Shown here: positions 1-11,124 of the stretch, piece by piece
Layout of the letters: each line of letters begins with the position of its first letter
Numbering within the stretch: the first letter of the stretch is position 1
Assembly (NCBI GenBank): GCA_037074765.1
Contig: JBAMDO010000348.1
Span: forward strand, 1 to 35,686
Source: Mansonella perstans
Taxonomy: Eukaryota > Nematoda > Chromadorea > Rhabditida > Onchocercidae
Direction: 5' to 3'
Length of the DNA stretch: 35,686 nucleotides
Made by a program: the position numbers and the translations under genes
The notes under the pieces: generated by a model
The model's database searches: none
What the model was told of the DNA's origin: nothing
The model's input: only the letters and a program-made list of their open reading frames with translations

Positions 1-783
1 AATTAGGCTATCCTTTTTTTCGTATTAATTATATCAAATCAATGGTTTTTGCAAAATGATAATGTCAAACGGATGTTATCATTTTTAATGTTATCCTCTA
101 AAGTATTATTATTCCGGCAATATCAGCTAGCTGTTTTCATAAGGTTAGTATCACTTCTTGAAGTTTGTTGAATTGTTATGCAAATTACATCTAGATCAAC
201 AGATGAGTTGTCATCGCATTTCATGATGAAAAAATCATCCTCCTAGTATACCTACTGATGTTAACGAGTTTTTCAACATAAAAAACAAGTCGAAAGTAAG
301 AATTTTATAAAAAAATCAATATTTCTACTTATTTGAAATAATTGAGCGAAATAACCTGTTAGAATCAGTCAATTTTTTGCTGAAACTTTTTAAACTTCCT
401 TTGTCATCTGAAAAATTAAAATTTTTATCAATGTCATAGTAACTAAATGATTTTAATAATGAATGATAAATTGGCTTGGCTTAAGAAACATTTAAGGGGA
501 TTGTTCAAATTTCAAATTTTTACACGACGATACTTCTTGGGTCGATTCAACGCGCAAAGTCTCTGAAATAGCTTAGAGTAACTTGGATATTTTCATTTAG
601 CAGATATTAATTAATGAAAACTTGGTATAATTCAAGATTTATAAGACTTTTCAACTCTATTATTTTATTTTTAAACGTGATTTCATTAAATAAATGATTG
701 ACTTAGTTCATAATTTTTGTAGACTATTTAAGCATAGTAAGTTCATGGATAAATTTTATTTTTACTGTTAATTCCAACTTCAT
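1..783. other. AT-rich flank, no gene seen
   Basis: No reading frame with good splice borders was found on either strand. The stretch lies downstream of the stop codon of the minus-strand charged-protein gene, so it probably contains that gene's 3' untranslated region and intergenic DNA. Several AATAAA-like hexamers exist on the minus strand, but I cannot choose one as the poly(A) signal. Confidence 0.4.
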
Positions 784-1866
784 TCAGTTTGAACAATTAA
801 TTAATTTTGGTCTTAATGTGATGCTTTTTCTACCTAATTCTTTTTTTCTTCTGGTTCGAGGACTGGTGGTAAGTTTATGTAGTTTAGCTCGGAATGGACT
901 GGTCCTCTTCGGTTTCTTTTTTATTTCCTGAAAAGTCATCGGTAGGCAACTTCTTAATTATTGTATACTTTCGCGGAAGCATTCATTTCCGTATTACTAT
1001 TTTAACAGAACTGTCATCAATTGCAAGACCAACATGCGATCCAATTATTTATTTTTTACCATAAAGTAATATGAATGTAACCTGCAGTGGTCGGTATTTA
1101 TGACTTCTGTCATTATAATTTCCGCTTTGGCTGCTTCTCTTATCATTTTGATAGTCAGCTTTATCACTTCGATAATTATTTACATCATCTTGTCGCTGAT
1201 ATTCACTACCACTTTCCTCTCCTTTCAATCGTTTACTTAATATATTTCGAATACTTTCCACATCTACTCGTTTTAAATCCTTCAGTTCTTGCTTTTTCTC
1301 TCTTCCATACTACAAAAAATTTTCGCACTTTCTTGATGCTTAAAAACTTAAATTAAATATCCAAGTTCGAAGTATCCTTCAGTCGAGCTTAAATTCAGAC
1401 ATTGTACAGCGATCTGATGTGTGTGATAGGTCTTCTAAACGTATTGTATTTCTTACTCGTTTGCGACGTGATTGTTCTATTTCACTTCGTTCTTTTCGCT
1501 CTCGGCCGTATAAGGCATCAAATCTTGAAAAGACAACCAAATTTTTCTTTATCTTTGAATAGATCCTTTTTGCATAAACTTACTAACAGCATATAGAATT
1601 AGATTTCATTAAGATTTCATCAAGTGCCAAATAAAACTTTGAGTACTTTCAATACTATCCATTATTTTTTAAACGATTATTGGCTAACTGATTATTGATT
1701 AATTCAGCATCAACGTTATATCGCTACTTTGATAAATCTTTTGTTTTTTGTTTTTCTTATTTTAATACAAATTTAAAACGAAAAAAAATTGTATACTCAT
1801 TACGTTTTTTAAAATTAAATATTGCACGGATTTTTACTTACTCTTCACCTTTTCCAGGATCCCTTC
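784..1866 (-). CDS. Lys/Arg-rich charged protein, 3' part of a gene (four exons)
   Basis: I do not recognise this protein. Four minus-strand exons join in phase: 1842-1866 (a 25-nt micro-exon between TTTTTCAG and GTAAGT), 1457-1523 (acceptor CTTTTCAAG, donor GTAAGA), 1082-1309 (acceptor TTTTTGTAG, donor GTTACA) and 784-927 (acceptor ACTTTTCAG, stop TGA at 784-786). The joined product is about 154 residues and strongly hydrophilic. The first part is dominated by Arg/Lys/Glu (RERKERSEIEQSRRKR and similar). The middle is rich in Asp, Asn, Gln, Ser and Tyr. The last exon is very basic (EIKKKPKRTS, TRRKKE). The basic runs could be nuclear-localisation signals or a cytoplasmic tail. The 5' end is unresolved because the micro-exon needs a donor leaving one base. 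Candidate upstream exons lie at 2209-2382. It could also be the tail of the membrane protein at 2451-3546. Exon structure is fairly sure; function is unknown. Confidence 0.55.
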
Positions 1867-2208
1867 CTGAAAAATGTCACCAATGTAAATCCGTTAATTT
1901 ATCCATATGCGTACAAATTTACTTTTACTTCAAGCATCTATTTATAAAGATCATTTTTTTCGACTGTTTGTTAATTGTTTAATTAATTAGAAAGGGTAAA
2001 AATATTTCCTCCTTCCTTGCCCTTTTTTTAAATTTATATTCACAGTAAAAAAAGAAAAACTTGTTTGTAGAAAAAAAAGGAACCACAAGTGTTCCAGGAG
2101 GAGAAAAAATAAGAAAAGTTGTTCCACCGAGAAATATAATTTGTTGAAAGAATTTTGTTTGTGAAATTCTAGAATGTTATCTTTAAAAAAAAATTACAAT
2201 TAATCTAC

Positions 2209-2382
2209 CTTTTGCGACAACCTTAAATCACTTGATAATTATCTTACTATTGCAATAGTTTGCCAGTAAGAAAGTATAAACCGATTAAAGTAATGAATTT
2301 AAGCTTTATTGAATCCAACGTTTGCAGCAAATCTTACTGTAGCATACAATTCATCTAATGGAATTCCACAAGTTTTAAACAA
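2209..2382 (-). CDS. Two tentative exons upstream of the charged-protein gene
   Basis: The block 2338-2382 follows an ATTAG acceptor and ends at a good GTAAGA donor. It encodes 15 residues (LFKTCGIPLDELYAT). If not spliced there, the same frame reads on as VRFAANVGFNKA to a stop at 2299-2301, with an AATAAA overlapping the final codons. A 13-nt segment at 2209-2221 (TTTAAG acceptor, GTAGAT donor) would link it in phase to the 25-nt micro-exon at 1842-1866, giving VVAK then a split Gly. The phase fit is attractive, but a 13-nt exon is rare and no ATG is available in this stretch. The read-through version could instead be the last exon of a different transcript. Confidence 0.28.
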
Positions 2383-2450
2383 CTAATTAAGTATTTATTG
2401 GACCAAAATTATTGTATTATTAATATTTTTCCTTCTTTGTAACGTACGAA

Positions 2451-3546
2451 TTAAAAATAAAAATTCAAGCCTTCATCGTTGCGCAAATGTCGTAATTGCT
2501 CCAAAGCAGCCATTTTTTTCCGATGTGTGAGAGATTCTAAATGCTCTCTTTGACGAGTGCCTCTTTTACAAATCCAAACAATTATTGCTGATATGAACCA
2601 ACACAGCGATAACGAAACAAATCCTTACCAAAAAAAAATTGATATATTTTGAAAATTTGAAAAAAAAAAAGCGAAAATAAAAGAGTAATTTTTAAGCCAT
2701 CAATGAAACAGAAGTAAAATAGGACGGTAACATTTTCAAATTATTACTTTTGTTTTTTTTTTTTGTCAAAGTATTCGGTCTTTCTAATATTCGAAAAACA
2801 GTGCGGCACGGTAAGAAATATTTTGATAGTTATAAAATAAGTTCAATGAAATGCAAGAAATATTGTTTAGGTATTAAGTTTATTAGGTTAATAAAATAAT
2901 AAATATGATGGAACGTTATAATTGACCGTTGTTCAGTGATAGAATGTCATAATTGACCAGTTTATAGTCGAAATAAAGCTAATCAATATTATGTTGAAAC
3001 ATGATTGCAAAAAATTAAAATAAAAAGTACTTAATGACCAATCTATTTGCCTGTGCTATCCCTGATGCCGGGCTAATTAAATGAAAAAAATCAAAAAACC
3101 AGACATTATCACTAACCTGACGCCGTGTTACTTTCCATGTTTGAATATAAAATATACCATGCAGTTTTACAGCAAACATGCAAATAACTATTTATCATTT
3201 AAATTAATTTTTTAAAAGTTTTTAGTAATATGCAAATTTTTTCATCCGAAACAATCACAACGAAATTTTCGGGTATAAATTTTAATCGAGTAAAAAATGC
3301 CAAAATTTGATGGTATTAAATAATAAAATACCTAATTTTTTTCCTCGTTACTTTTTACCGTTTTTTATTACTCATTTTTTTTTTTTTTTGTTTATTTTTC
3401 TATTTAAGATTTCAGAAATTATTTTAATTATGGAAACATAAATTTACAAATTCTTCGTGTGATTTTATACATCTCAATGAATTTACTGAAGTACTAATTA
3501 CAGATAATGCAATTACTGTCAATATTACTCTGAAAATATTATTCAT
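2451..3546 (-). CDS. Small signal-peptide protein with one transmembrane helix (partial model)
   Basis: Three minus-strand exons are visible. Exon 3448-3546 starts with ATG and encodes a classic signal peptide (MNNIFRVILTVIALSVISTS), then a short mature start with one Cys (NSLRCIKSHEEF), and ends at a GTAAAT donor. Exon 3117-3187 (acceptor AAATAG, donor GTTAGT) encodes 23 residues with a Cys-Cys pair (YLHVCCKTAWY). Exon 2451-2623 joins it in phase through a split Gly. It holds a hydrophobic helix (SLSLCWFISAIIVWIC), then a basic stop-transfer (KRGTRQR) and a short helical tail ending at TAA. That is type I single-pass topology. At least one ectodomain exon must be missing between the first two, because their phases do not match directly. 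The family is not recognised; a short Cys-rich nematode surface protein is the best description. An upstream in-frame ATG at 3630 would bury the signal peptide and is less likely. Confidence 0.45.
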
Positions 3547-4102
3547 TAATTTACAGACATTATATTCATCAGCTAAAAAATCCACAAATGAATAAGAAGA
3601 AAACGCATTGAAAATAAGTAGCATTAGCAAGTTATTTTTCTTTTTTTACGCTCTTGCATAAAATTTATTAAAATCACAAAACAATGGTGTAAAATGAGCA
3701 TTATTTTATTATCACAAAACAATCAATAAGCATTCATTTCTTTCCTGTTTTACGAAATTTTCTAAATGACATTACTGGAATGATAATTAATTCGTTTTTT
3801 TTGAAGCAAATTGTAATTACATTAATAAAGAACTCCAAAAAAGTGAAGAAATTTTCAAAAAGCAAGTTTTGTTTCACAAAAAATTCCAATTTTTTTCCTG
3901 TTTTATTCGATTTTTTGATTAATGAATGTTTAGAAATAGAAAAAATGAAAAATGCTAATTTGATGAATGGAATGAATGACTGCATTGAAATGTTTTTATG
4001 TAAGCAAGTGAAAACTTTCATTATCAAATTCAGTTCCAAATAAAACGATAATTTATCCGTTACCAAACTTTACTGAAAAAGAAAAGAACGCTCTTTCTTT
4101 AA
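3547..4102. other. Intergenic stretch between two minus-strand genes
   Basis: This is AT-rich DNA between the putative signal-peptide gene and the end of the hydrolase gene. It contains overlapping open frames on both strands (3780-4043 plus, 3734-4066 minus) that look like by-products of T/A-rich sequence. The plus frame is Lys/Asn/Phe-rich with no signal or domain that I can name. Confidence 0.35.
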
Positions 4103-6780
4103 TCAATTTTCACGCAACTGTAATTCTATAAAATTCGCAATATCACGCAAAATTTCCATTTTTCGTTTGCTAAAAGGCATATTTAAAATGCCGTGATATG
4201 ATTTACTGTAATGTTTCCAGCAAACTGAAACATTGAAAGATTTCAGTAGCCGTACATACAATGCGCCTTCATCACGGAGAATATCATATCCTGCCGTGAT
4301 TACCATCGCATCACTAAGGCCTTCCAAATTCGTACCCATAATAGGTGAAAAATCAGGATTGTAAACATGATTAGATAATAAATCACATAGCTGAAATTGA
4401 ATTGCATAATGGAAAGCAAGCGAATTTAAAAGTAAGATTAAAAATTTTAAGTTGCAATAATTAGATCTTATTAATTGATCGAATTTGTTAATGAGTTTCT
4501 GAAGTCTTTGTTAAATTTTCTTTAATGTTATGCTCAGTTTTTGCAATTATTTTCGAAAATTTTTATTTCAATACCATTTTGGCCAAAATTTGCTTGATGA
4601 ATGAAAATTACTTTTGTTTTATGACTGAAGAAAAAATAACTGAAGAAAAAGTAGAGGGAAAATACACAAAGAGACCATTTTAGTAGTATAATTTATGATG
4701 TTTTGATATTTCCATTTCTTTATTTTATGAATATGCGTAAATTTTTTAAAAATTAACAAAAATATTATGATTTATTCTGGAAAAATGTTTCATTAAAATG
4801 TAAAAGTGCCAAAAGATTACAACCTACATAATCATCCACCGATTCCACTTCAAATTTCTTGTCTGTTTCCCCAATGAAACTAGTCGGCAATAAATCATGC
4901 CCGATAATGGATCGTAACTTTCCTTCTCTACATTTACGCAGACATAATTACATTTAAAAGCACTTTTTGTATCACTAATTAATTTGAAATGATTATTGGC
5001 GAATTCAAGTACCATTAACTTTTTCAAGTTTTTTTCAATAATAATAGGAATATATATTTATATACCGTCGAATATGTTTATTCTGAAGCATTTTTTGTGT
5101 ATTTTCGCGGGTGATCGGAATCCCTAAGTAATGCAAATACCATTGCGCCATCATTCGTGGATTAAGCATTGAACAACCAGGAAAAAATTGACGATATTGC
5201 TGGTAAGATGGTGATTGAAAGTCGAATGGATGTACTGTCGGATAAATCAGAATTTGTGCCTAAATAAATAAATTGGAGCATAATTGGTAGGACAGATCAC
5301 GAAAATGAAATTATAAAGAGTTAGTGAAGCGATTTAACTTGTTGTATTTCCGAATTAAAGTAATTGCTTTGTTTAAACGACCGGAAATGGTAACAATTAA
5401 TAAGCAGAGGACATTAAATCAAATTTTACAATCTTTAGGCTCAACCTCCATTCCCCTATTAAAACTCCCAGAAGTTATGCACTGCAAATTAAGCGGCTTA
5501 TTTTAAAGTGACTAAATAAGGAATTCTTACTTTTGGCTTCTGAAAGTTTGCTCTTAATTGTCTCTGAGCCAAAACTGCAGCCATATTACTACCAGCGCTA
5601 TCACCTATCACAAAGATTTGCGTCGGTTCGATACTATATCTTTTATAATCCATAGCAACTAGCTCTCGATAGACTGCTTCACAGTCATCAATTGGAATCG
5701 GATAAAGATATTCCGGCGATCGACGATAATCAACCGAAATAATAAGCATTCCGAGACGTTTTATAAAATACAGTATTAAATCATCGTAATCGACTGAAAA
5801 TGTTGTCGTTTTTGTAATTTCTGTATTTGAAGATTTGAATTTTAATACTTCCAAAAACTTGCAAGCTTTTCTCTTTTTTGCTATTTAATAAAATGAGGAA
5901 AGAAGAGATAATTATTCGATTATTATATTATTTACTAAATGTCACTAGAAGCTACAAATAATTACCAGGTTTTAATGTTGACCAACCGCCTCCGTGCAAA
6001 TATAATATCATTGCATTATTACGTCGTTTTTTGGGATAATAAACACGAACTCTGATATTAGCAATATTTTCATTTCGAATAATTAACCAAGTTGGTGTGA
6101 AAAGATGGAACAAACGAGGAACAGCAAAGATCGCTCGTGTTAATATATTTCGATATCGAGGACCAAATAAAAAATGTACTACTTCACCCTATAATTAAAT
6201 ATTAGTTTACATAATCAAAAATTATCATTATTTACGATCTTTTGGTAAAATTCATGATGTACAAAGCAAAGATAATTCTTATAAAACCTTTCATTATCAA
6301 TGATAAACAAATGTAGTTTATTGATCATTATGAATCAACAGGATTTTAAATAAATAAATAAAGAAACGCATATAATATTCAGGTTTCCGGTGATTTTAAA
6401 GTTGTGTATACATACACAAAGACAGACACACACATAAGCACACACCAGCCATATAAAAAATTGAATCAAACAAATCAAAACACCAAATATTTATTCCCAT
6501 GCAAATAATAATCATAATTCTTTAAATATATAACTTCAGAAATTTGTTTTTGTTCCAAAAGAAAAGAATAAATACTTACTAAATATTCATTGCTTAGACG
6601 TAACAATGCATCAAAAAAGATCAGTTTCCATGGATCGTCGATATCATCTGGATATTGGAAATAAAAAGCAGAGAATGTAATAAAGAATGCAATTAGAAGA
6701 ACGATTGCTGCCACTATTATGATAATGACATTTATCACATTCCATTCATTACCATATTGTATGATCTTTAATGAAAACAA
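4103..6780 (-). CDS. Arylacetamide deacetylase-like alpha/beta hydrolase (HSL-type esterase)
   Basis: This is a membrane-anchored serine esterase of the hormone-sensitive-lipase / AADAC group, which hydrolyses acyl esters or amides, usually with the catalytic domain in the ER lumen. Exons on the minus strand are 6580-6780, 5966-6188, 5531-5793, 5066-5259, 4828-4927 and 4103-4390. All phases agree and give about 422 residues, close to the usual ~400 for AADAC. Residues 12-40 form an N-terminal signal-anchor helix, followed by DDIDDPWKL, as in AADAC. HGGG (about 132-135) is the oxyanion loop. GDSAG (about 205-209) carries the nucleophile Ser207. YDILRDEG (about 362-369) carries the acid Asp363, and YHG supplies His393. 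IYPTVHPFDFQSPSYQQY is also typical of the family. All catalytic residues are intact and no frameshift is seen. The first exon has no in-frame ATG (the frame opens at a TTG just after a TAA), so the start codon must lie in an unseen upstream exon, or this end is mis-modelled. Donors such as GTAAGT at 6579 and acceptors such as ATTTTCAG at 5794 are strong. Confidence 0.9.
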
Positions 6781-7776
6781 ATTTTAATTTAAAGAATTTC
6801 AATTTATTTTTTAAACCGATGTAATATGGTTGAGAAATTTAGATATAATTTTTAAATATTAATAGCACAACTGTTTTTATAATAACTTAATTCTTTTGAG
6901 GAAAATTTCATTTCCTTATCAAATAATGGTATTTTAAGAAAAACTTGTTGACAAATGAATCATTTGGTTTTTATTACTTATTTTCATCCTATTTCACTAA
7001 ACAGTGAGCAACTTTACAAGATTAAAATAGCGAGAAGATAAAAGATTGTAATTCTATTTCATAAAATTACTTAATGAAGAAAGGAATTTAATACTAATAA
7101 AAGGAACTTATTGTACAAATACCTGAAGACATTGCTTAATGAAAAAATCTAACTAAAGCAATATTCTTTATGAACCATTTGTTAAGTTTTCAGTATATTT
7201 TTTTTGATCCAAACTTCAACTTAGAAGCCAAGTAAAATGACTGATTTCAAGTTCCCTATTAGATTCATTTAATTGACATTCAATGTGAAACGTTAAATTA
7301 ATTAGTTTAATAGCATATTCATTTTCAAGATAGTTTGATGAAAGATAAACAATCGTCACTATGACAGCCGAAAGAAAAAGAAAAACGTTTGTCTTTCTAA
7401 ATATTGACTTAATGAAAAATAACTTTGCTCAGATGTAAAGTAATAGGACATGTTTCTAATGCGATCTTATCATCATATGATAAGATCGGTTCTAGAATTT
7501 TCACTTTATTCACTTAGATCGACATTTAATAAAAGCAGTGTTTTCAATTTCATATTTATTTTTTGTCAGCAATTTCAAGACAGGATCTCTATGGTCCCTA
7601 AAGTTTATAATAACCATATCGCTATCATATCGCTTATTCAATTTATTTTCAACTATCATAAAGAGGATTGCAATCACTATTATTCTATCCCAACATATCT
7701 ATCATTCAATTATTTCAATGTGTAGTACTTTCTATGCTACTATCCTGAAACGTGATATTCTGGATAGATTGTTATT
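6781..7776. other. Intergenic region upstream of the hydrolase gene
   Basis: This should contain the promoter and the missing first exon or 5' UTR of the hydrolase gene. I could not identify a convincing ATG exon. It holds a near-perfect palindrome at 7462-7488, described separately. Open frames on the plus strand at 7450-7915 appear to be accidental; part of them overlaps a minus-strand exon candidate at 7777-7850. Confidence 0.35.
7462..7488. repeat. 12-bp inverted repeat with a 3-nt spacer
   Basis: The arm CGATCTTATCAT (7462-7473) is followed by CAT and then its exact reverse complement ATGATAAGATCG (7477-7488). It can form a hairpin or serve as a dimeric protein-binding site. It lies between two minus-strand gene regions. 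Function unknown. Confidence 0.75.
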
Positions 7777-10700
7777 TCAGCCTCCGTTTTTCTCCACTAA
7801 CGACCTATTTCCGATTTCAGTTTCATACTCCGTGGTGTCATACCTTCCACCTTATAATCCAAATTTAATAATCAATTCTCAAGACGATAATTACTTTGAA
7901 CGACCAAATAAATAATCAATGTAATTGCAGTGTATAGCAGGTTTTGAAAAAATTTGTAAATAATACAAATGATTTATTGGAAAAGAATTGAAATGCTATT
8001 ATATCTAATGATTGTCATTATTACACTAATACCAAATCTTCGGTCTTTCTTTTTACGTCACCTTCATTTTCCAATTAATAATTATTCTTATCAAATCAAA
8101 TTATTTCATGATTTCCATTTAGGATTTAAAATATATATAATACCTGAATATCATTTGTTTCCGATGTTAAAAACGGAATAGAACATATTTTACTTGGATA
8201 AAATAAATCGACTAAGGAAAATGATGGCATTATGATGGCGAATGAATTACTGGTAATATTATTGTTGCCTATTAAACGATTTCCATTTAAGATTTGAAAT
8301 AATATAAAAAAGTACAAATTTGCAGTATAGTTAATACAGTATGAATTGATACCAGATATGTTGATAGTAAATCAGCAATAATAAACGTGTTTATTAAATT
8401 AATGCTGAAAATTACAGAAATAAATCAACAATTATCAAACAAAACAAAATAGTGCAAATGTGCACTTACAGTTAATGAATGATTCAATCAGTTTGAGTAA
8501 TTTAATTCAAGTAATGAATTTATCAAGTAAAATTAATATGCAAAATAGGTTGTTATATGAATAGTAATGTGCAATAAGAAAGATGCGGCAAAGTTGGTGG
8601 ATTACGACATTGATAAATATATTCTATAATACTAACGGTAGTAATAGGTCAATTGCACCAGGCATCATGAATACAATCACCAAAAGGACAGATGTAATGA
8701 TAAACTGAAAAAGCAATGAAGGCGTGATCATACGATGTTTACATTTTAATGAGATGAAGGCTTCTAAAAAATTTGCATTTCGTTTTTTTGAGAGAAGAAA
8801 GAGAAGAAAATGAAAAAGACAAAGTAAGAAGATCATTAAATGAAAAAAAGACATCAAAATTAATTTCTTTTGTTCCTTTTTTCAATCGTCTTTTTCTTTT
8901 CCCCTTTAATTAATATGTAGTCTATCAAATATAACTTTTTCATTTTCATAATAATTTCAAAATAAAGAAATTTCCTCACAGTGTTTGTAGTGGAAATATA
9001 ATTTCTATACTTTTATTCTTTTTAGAAATTTTAAAATAGTTTTTTTTCTTTTCCTACACATTATACATTTATCATTTCATACTGCACGTCAGTATTGATT
9101 TTTCAACGTGAAATTTTACTCTTTTCCAAGAAAAAAAATTGATAATCAACTGGAAATTTGTCACTTTCTAAAGGATTTTCTTTCTTTCCTTTCCATTTGA
9201 TTTATTTTTTTGATATTAGAAAGAATAGAAACTACTTGAAAAGAATTCTTTTCCAACAAATCAAAAAATTTTCTTGTTTTTGATTTTTATTGGAAAAAAA
9301 TAGAGGAAAGAAAAGGGAGAAAAAAAAGAAAATTAAATAGATAAAAAGAATAGAAAAGAATATGAAAATTTACAATGTTTTTTACATTACTTGTGGAATA
9401 TTTAAAAACTACAAAACTCTCTGAATTACTACTTAGCTATTCTTTCAGTTTCGGAAGCTAACAAAACAATTATCAAACACGGATGCGCAATATGAGGAGA
9501 ACTTCGCTAGGAACAGTGCTAATAATAAAATAAAATTTCCAGGTTTGAATTGAAAACTTTGAAATGAATCTGCAGCATTTCCATTGTTTCAAGAATCCGA
9601 ATGATTCAATCAAAAAGCAAAAAGTATGGCATTAGAGAGTAAAATATGACGTTAAAGAGTGGAATAAAATTCACTGATAGAAGAAAGAAATTGAAGTCAT
9701 TAGTTTTTATAACGACAATGAATTGATTTCAAATGACAAAAAGAAGCACTTTTCAGACATTCCATAAGGGAAACCTTTTATAACAAACGAAAAAGAAAAA
9801 TTTGTCAAAGTTTTCAAAGTTATCAACCTTTCCTCGCCATTTTCATTTATCGCATTGAACAGTGGGGTAAAATATCACTCTCTGTATATTTTGAAATCAA
9901 GTGGGTCACATCACATGTGCAAAATACAGCGAATTACTAATTAATTATTGGGAAAAATTTACTTTCTTTGGAAAGACCGTTTGTATTATAAAAAAAATCA
10001 ATTGCAGTTATTGCAATATCAAATTTTCTTAAATTAATCATAGGGAACAACCGGTTACTGGCTACAATGATATGGATCTTCAAAGGTACCGCACAGTGAC
10101 TTGTAAAAATCTTATTCATTTCGTTTGCTAACACTAATAGACATTACTTCTCGAAATGAAATTCAAGGAAGATACTGCATTATTCTTATTATTATCGTTA
10201 TCAGTAATTATGCATAAAAGTTGTCTAATCTTACAATGAATCAAAGTTTCACTGTGTGATAAAAATTCTGCATTATAAAATTACTAATATGAAATTGGAC
10301 GAATTTTCGATGTTTGAATAAAGTATTAGTTAAAAATTAGTTCGGTGGTGACGCATGTATTTTTGTATTTTATTGCTTACAATTGAACAGATGGCATTAA
10401 TCACTAGACAATTTCTTGCCATTCAATTGCTAGCCTTTCAAATGGCATTATGCTATCAGTGATTTCCGGTAAAATATCACGAGAAATTGGTTTAAAAACG
10501 AAATTGCAATAGGGGTAGGTGAGATATAAAAGATAATGTAGAAGGGGAATTCAGATGCTCTAAAAAATAGAACAAACTAAGCTAGTTGGGAAAAAAATCT
10601 ATGAGAAGTTACAAAGCTTGGCAGATTTATCAATGAAAATCTTCTGAAAATTTCACTTCACTCAACCAAATTCCTTTCATTTTCCATTTTTAGGCCTGGT

Positions 10701-11124
10701 AACTTTCAACTTACTCGATTTCGCTAACCTACTAATTCAACCAGTGTATGCACTTCTAACCGACTCCAAAATATCATTAATTTTTAGAAGTAAAAAAATG
10801 CAAAATCAATCAAAGATATGTAAACAAAAATGTAGTTAAATGAAAGTGGTTATCCTGGAAAATCAATCTTTAACAATCATATGGTTCAATCCACTATCCA
10901 CCGTCGAAATCAGAAAAATTTTTTACAGAATTTAATATCGTCCTAAAAAATATTATCAGCGCGTTTTTCATGATAGCATTCGATAATTCGAAATGATGCG
11001 TAACAGTGAAGTATGACCAATGAAAAGTAGCCGGAAGTATTGTTAGAAACATGTTCTGGATTCTTCCGGAAGTCTCAGGCAAAACCACGGATAATACCGC
11101 ATTAATCAAGCAAGACAGTTTATA
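7777..11124 (-). CDS. Exon blocks of a multi-pass membrane protein, possibly SLC7/LAT-type amino-acid transporter
   Basis: Several minus-strand blocks have protein-like frames and usable splice sites but do not all join in phase. Block 8633-8763 (acceptor TTTTTTAG, donor GTATTA) encodes AFISLKCKHRMITPSLLFQF, then a hydrophobic helix and PGAIDLLLPL. This resembles the loop-TM9 region of LAT/b0,+AT transporters, where a basic-TP.PA..F motif precedes the helix and a PGDI motif follows. Block 11005-11124 encodes YKLSCLINAVLSVVLPETSG then RIQNMFLTI, recalling TM5 of that family. A frame at 9937-10134 ends with VASNRLF, like the SSRLF motif. Block 8144-8268 is hydrophobic and ends at a CAG/GTATTA donor. 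Block 7777-7850 gives a polar C-terminus (YDTTEYETEIGNRSLVEKN) and a TGA stop. The similarities are from memory and partial. A divergent gene with missed exons or a decaying gene would both fit. A nematode chemoreceptor is an alternative. Confidence 0.33.
8764..9936. other. Non-coding AT-rich stretch, probably intron
   Basis: This lies between two exon-like blocks of the putative membrane-protein gene. It is mostly A/T-rich with mixed poly-T and poly-A runs. The only longer frame (up to 8857, minus) is an upstream extension of the block ending at 8763. That extension precedes the TTTTTTAG acceptor and is therefore likely intronic. Confidence 0.35.

Noticed and set aside
3780..4043. 87-codon plus-strand frame, Lys/Asn/Phe-rich with four Cys
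   Set aside because: It overlaps an equally long minus-strand frame, has no signal, domain or splice support, and its composition follows the local A/T content.
7450..8181. Plus-strand frames of 70 to 125 codons
   Set aside because: They overlap minus-strand exon candidates with better splice sites and have no domain of their own.
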